NCBI GenBank assembly: GCA_017616575.1
Contig: JAFZXW010000123.1
Location: forward strand, 1 to 5,801
Source: Candidatus Methanomethylophilaceae archaeon
GTDB taxonomy: Archaea > Thermoplasmatota > Thermoplasmata > Methanomassiliicoccales > Methanomethylophilaceae
Length of the DNA: 5,801 nt
Direction: 5' to 3'
A program made the translations under genes and the position numbers. Below, one piece after another: positions 5,405-5,801 of the stretch. Within the stretch, counting starts at the first letter, position 1, and each line of letters opens with the position of its first letter. Under the pieces are notes generated by a model. The model saw only the letters and a program-made list of their open reading frames with translations. It did not search any database and was not told where the DNA came from.

Positions 5405-5801
5405 ATGAAGTGTCCGATGTGCAACGCCGAAATCGCCGACTGGAGGAAGATCTGCCTGAACTGCGGATACTGCTTCGTCGGGTTCGTGAAGCCTGACGAC
5501 AGCCTCCAATGCCACGATCCCGGATATGTGCTCGGACTATCCATGCTGGAGAACGGGGACCCTGGCGCCGCCTTCGACGAATGGCGCAAATGCCTCGGCG
5601 AATCGGACGAGAAGCAGGCCTCCGCGCTTTACGAGAGCGTGCTGAAGGCCTTAGGGACGTTCCTGGTGAAGGACGCCTGCGAGGAGGAACTGGACTATCT
5701 CTCGAAACTCCCAGCGCTTGACTCGGAGTTCAGGCACGTCCTCGGCGACGGACAATGCCTGTCGAGGGACCTCTGCGTCAGGCTCAGCGAAGACCTGACG
5801 G
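5405..5801 (+). CDS. Zinc-ribbon protein, partial (continues past window)
   Basis: At least 132 residues; the gene runs off the window. The N-terminus is a four-cysteine zinc ribbon (C3, C6, C17, C20 in CPMC and CLNC, ten residues between the pairs), as in archaeal single zinc-ribbon proteins. From about residue 38 the sequence is helical: GYVLGLSMLENGDPGAAF and the following DEWRKCL resemble one tetratricopeptide-like helix pair, and further acidic amphipathic helices follow. The function is unknown; such proteins often serve in protein-protein contacts. The ATG at 5405 is chosen because the zinc ribbon begins right after it. No Shine-Dalgarno is visible, but a weak TATA-like TATGTA (5378-5383) about 25 bases upstream would suit a leaderless mRNA. 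The frame is open upstream through the 5S gene into the ATPase, so automated tools may fuse them. Confidence 0.7.
   Translation, partial: MKCPMCNAEIADWRKICLNCGYCFVGFVKPDDSLQCHDPGYVLGLSMLENGDPGAAFDEWRKCLGESDEKQASALYESVLKALGTFLVKDACEEELDYLSKLPALDSEFRHVLGDGQCLSRDLCVRLSEDLT

Overview
The window looks archaeal, most likely a Thermoplasmata-type methanogen such as a member of Methanomassiliicoccales. The pointers are an archaeal-type 5S rRNA gene standing alone rather than in a 16S-23S-5S operon, TATA-box-like elements upstream of genes, GC-rich codon third positions, and a dockerin-like calcium-binding pair in an exported transport protein. The lineage assignment is an inference from these traits; archaeal identity is firmer than the order.

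Layout. On the minus strand (61-1389) is a 442-residue, arginine-rich, low-complexity protein. It is built from an eight-residue unit (consensus GDRP[RK]RD[YF]) that also repeats at a higher order of six units (144 bp). A 299-bp divergent intergenic region (1390-1688) holds promoter-like elements for both sides and several inverted repeats of unknown meaning. On the plus strand follows a three-gene ABC importer of the iron-siderophore/cobalamin (FecBCD/BtuCDF) type. Its parts are an exported substrate-binding protein with a dockerin-like EF-hand pair (1689-3065), a FecCD/BtuC permease (3135-4283) and the cytoplasmic ATPase (from 4280, ATGA overlap with the permease). The binding protein captures the ligand outside, the permease forms the channel and the ATPase drives uptake. 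The ligand cannot be read from the sequence.

The 3' end is the oddest part. The ATPase has no stop codon where its family should end (about 5113). The same frame stays open through a TATA box, the whole 5S rRNA gene (about 5225-5350) and into a zinc-ribbon protein beginning at 5405, and it is still open at the window edge (5801). I annotate the three as separate genes and report the stop-less frame as an anomaly. It is most simply explained by a lost stop or an indel at the ATPase 3' end, plus chance openness of the 5S region.

The window holds no CRISPR array, transposase, or tRNA that I can support. I see no clearly new multi-gene system. The best candidates for a second look are the stop-less ATPase/5S/zinc-ribbon frame, the two-tier repeat protein, and the ATPase with valine in place of the Q-loop glutamine.
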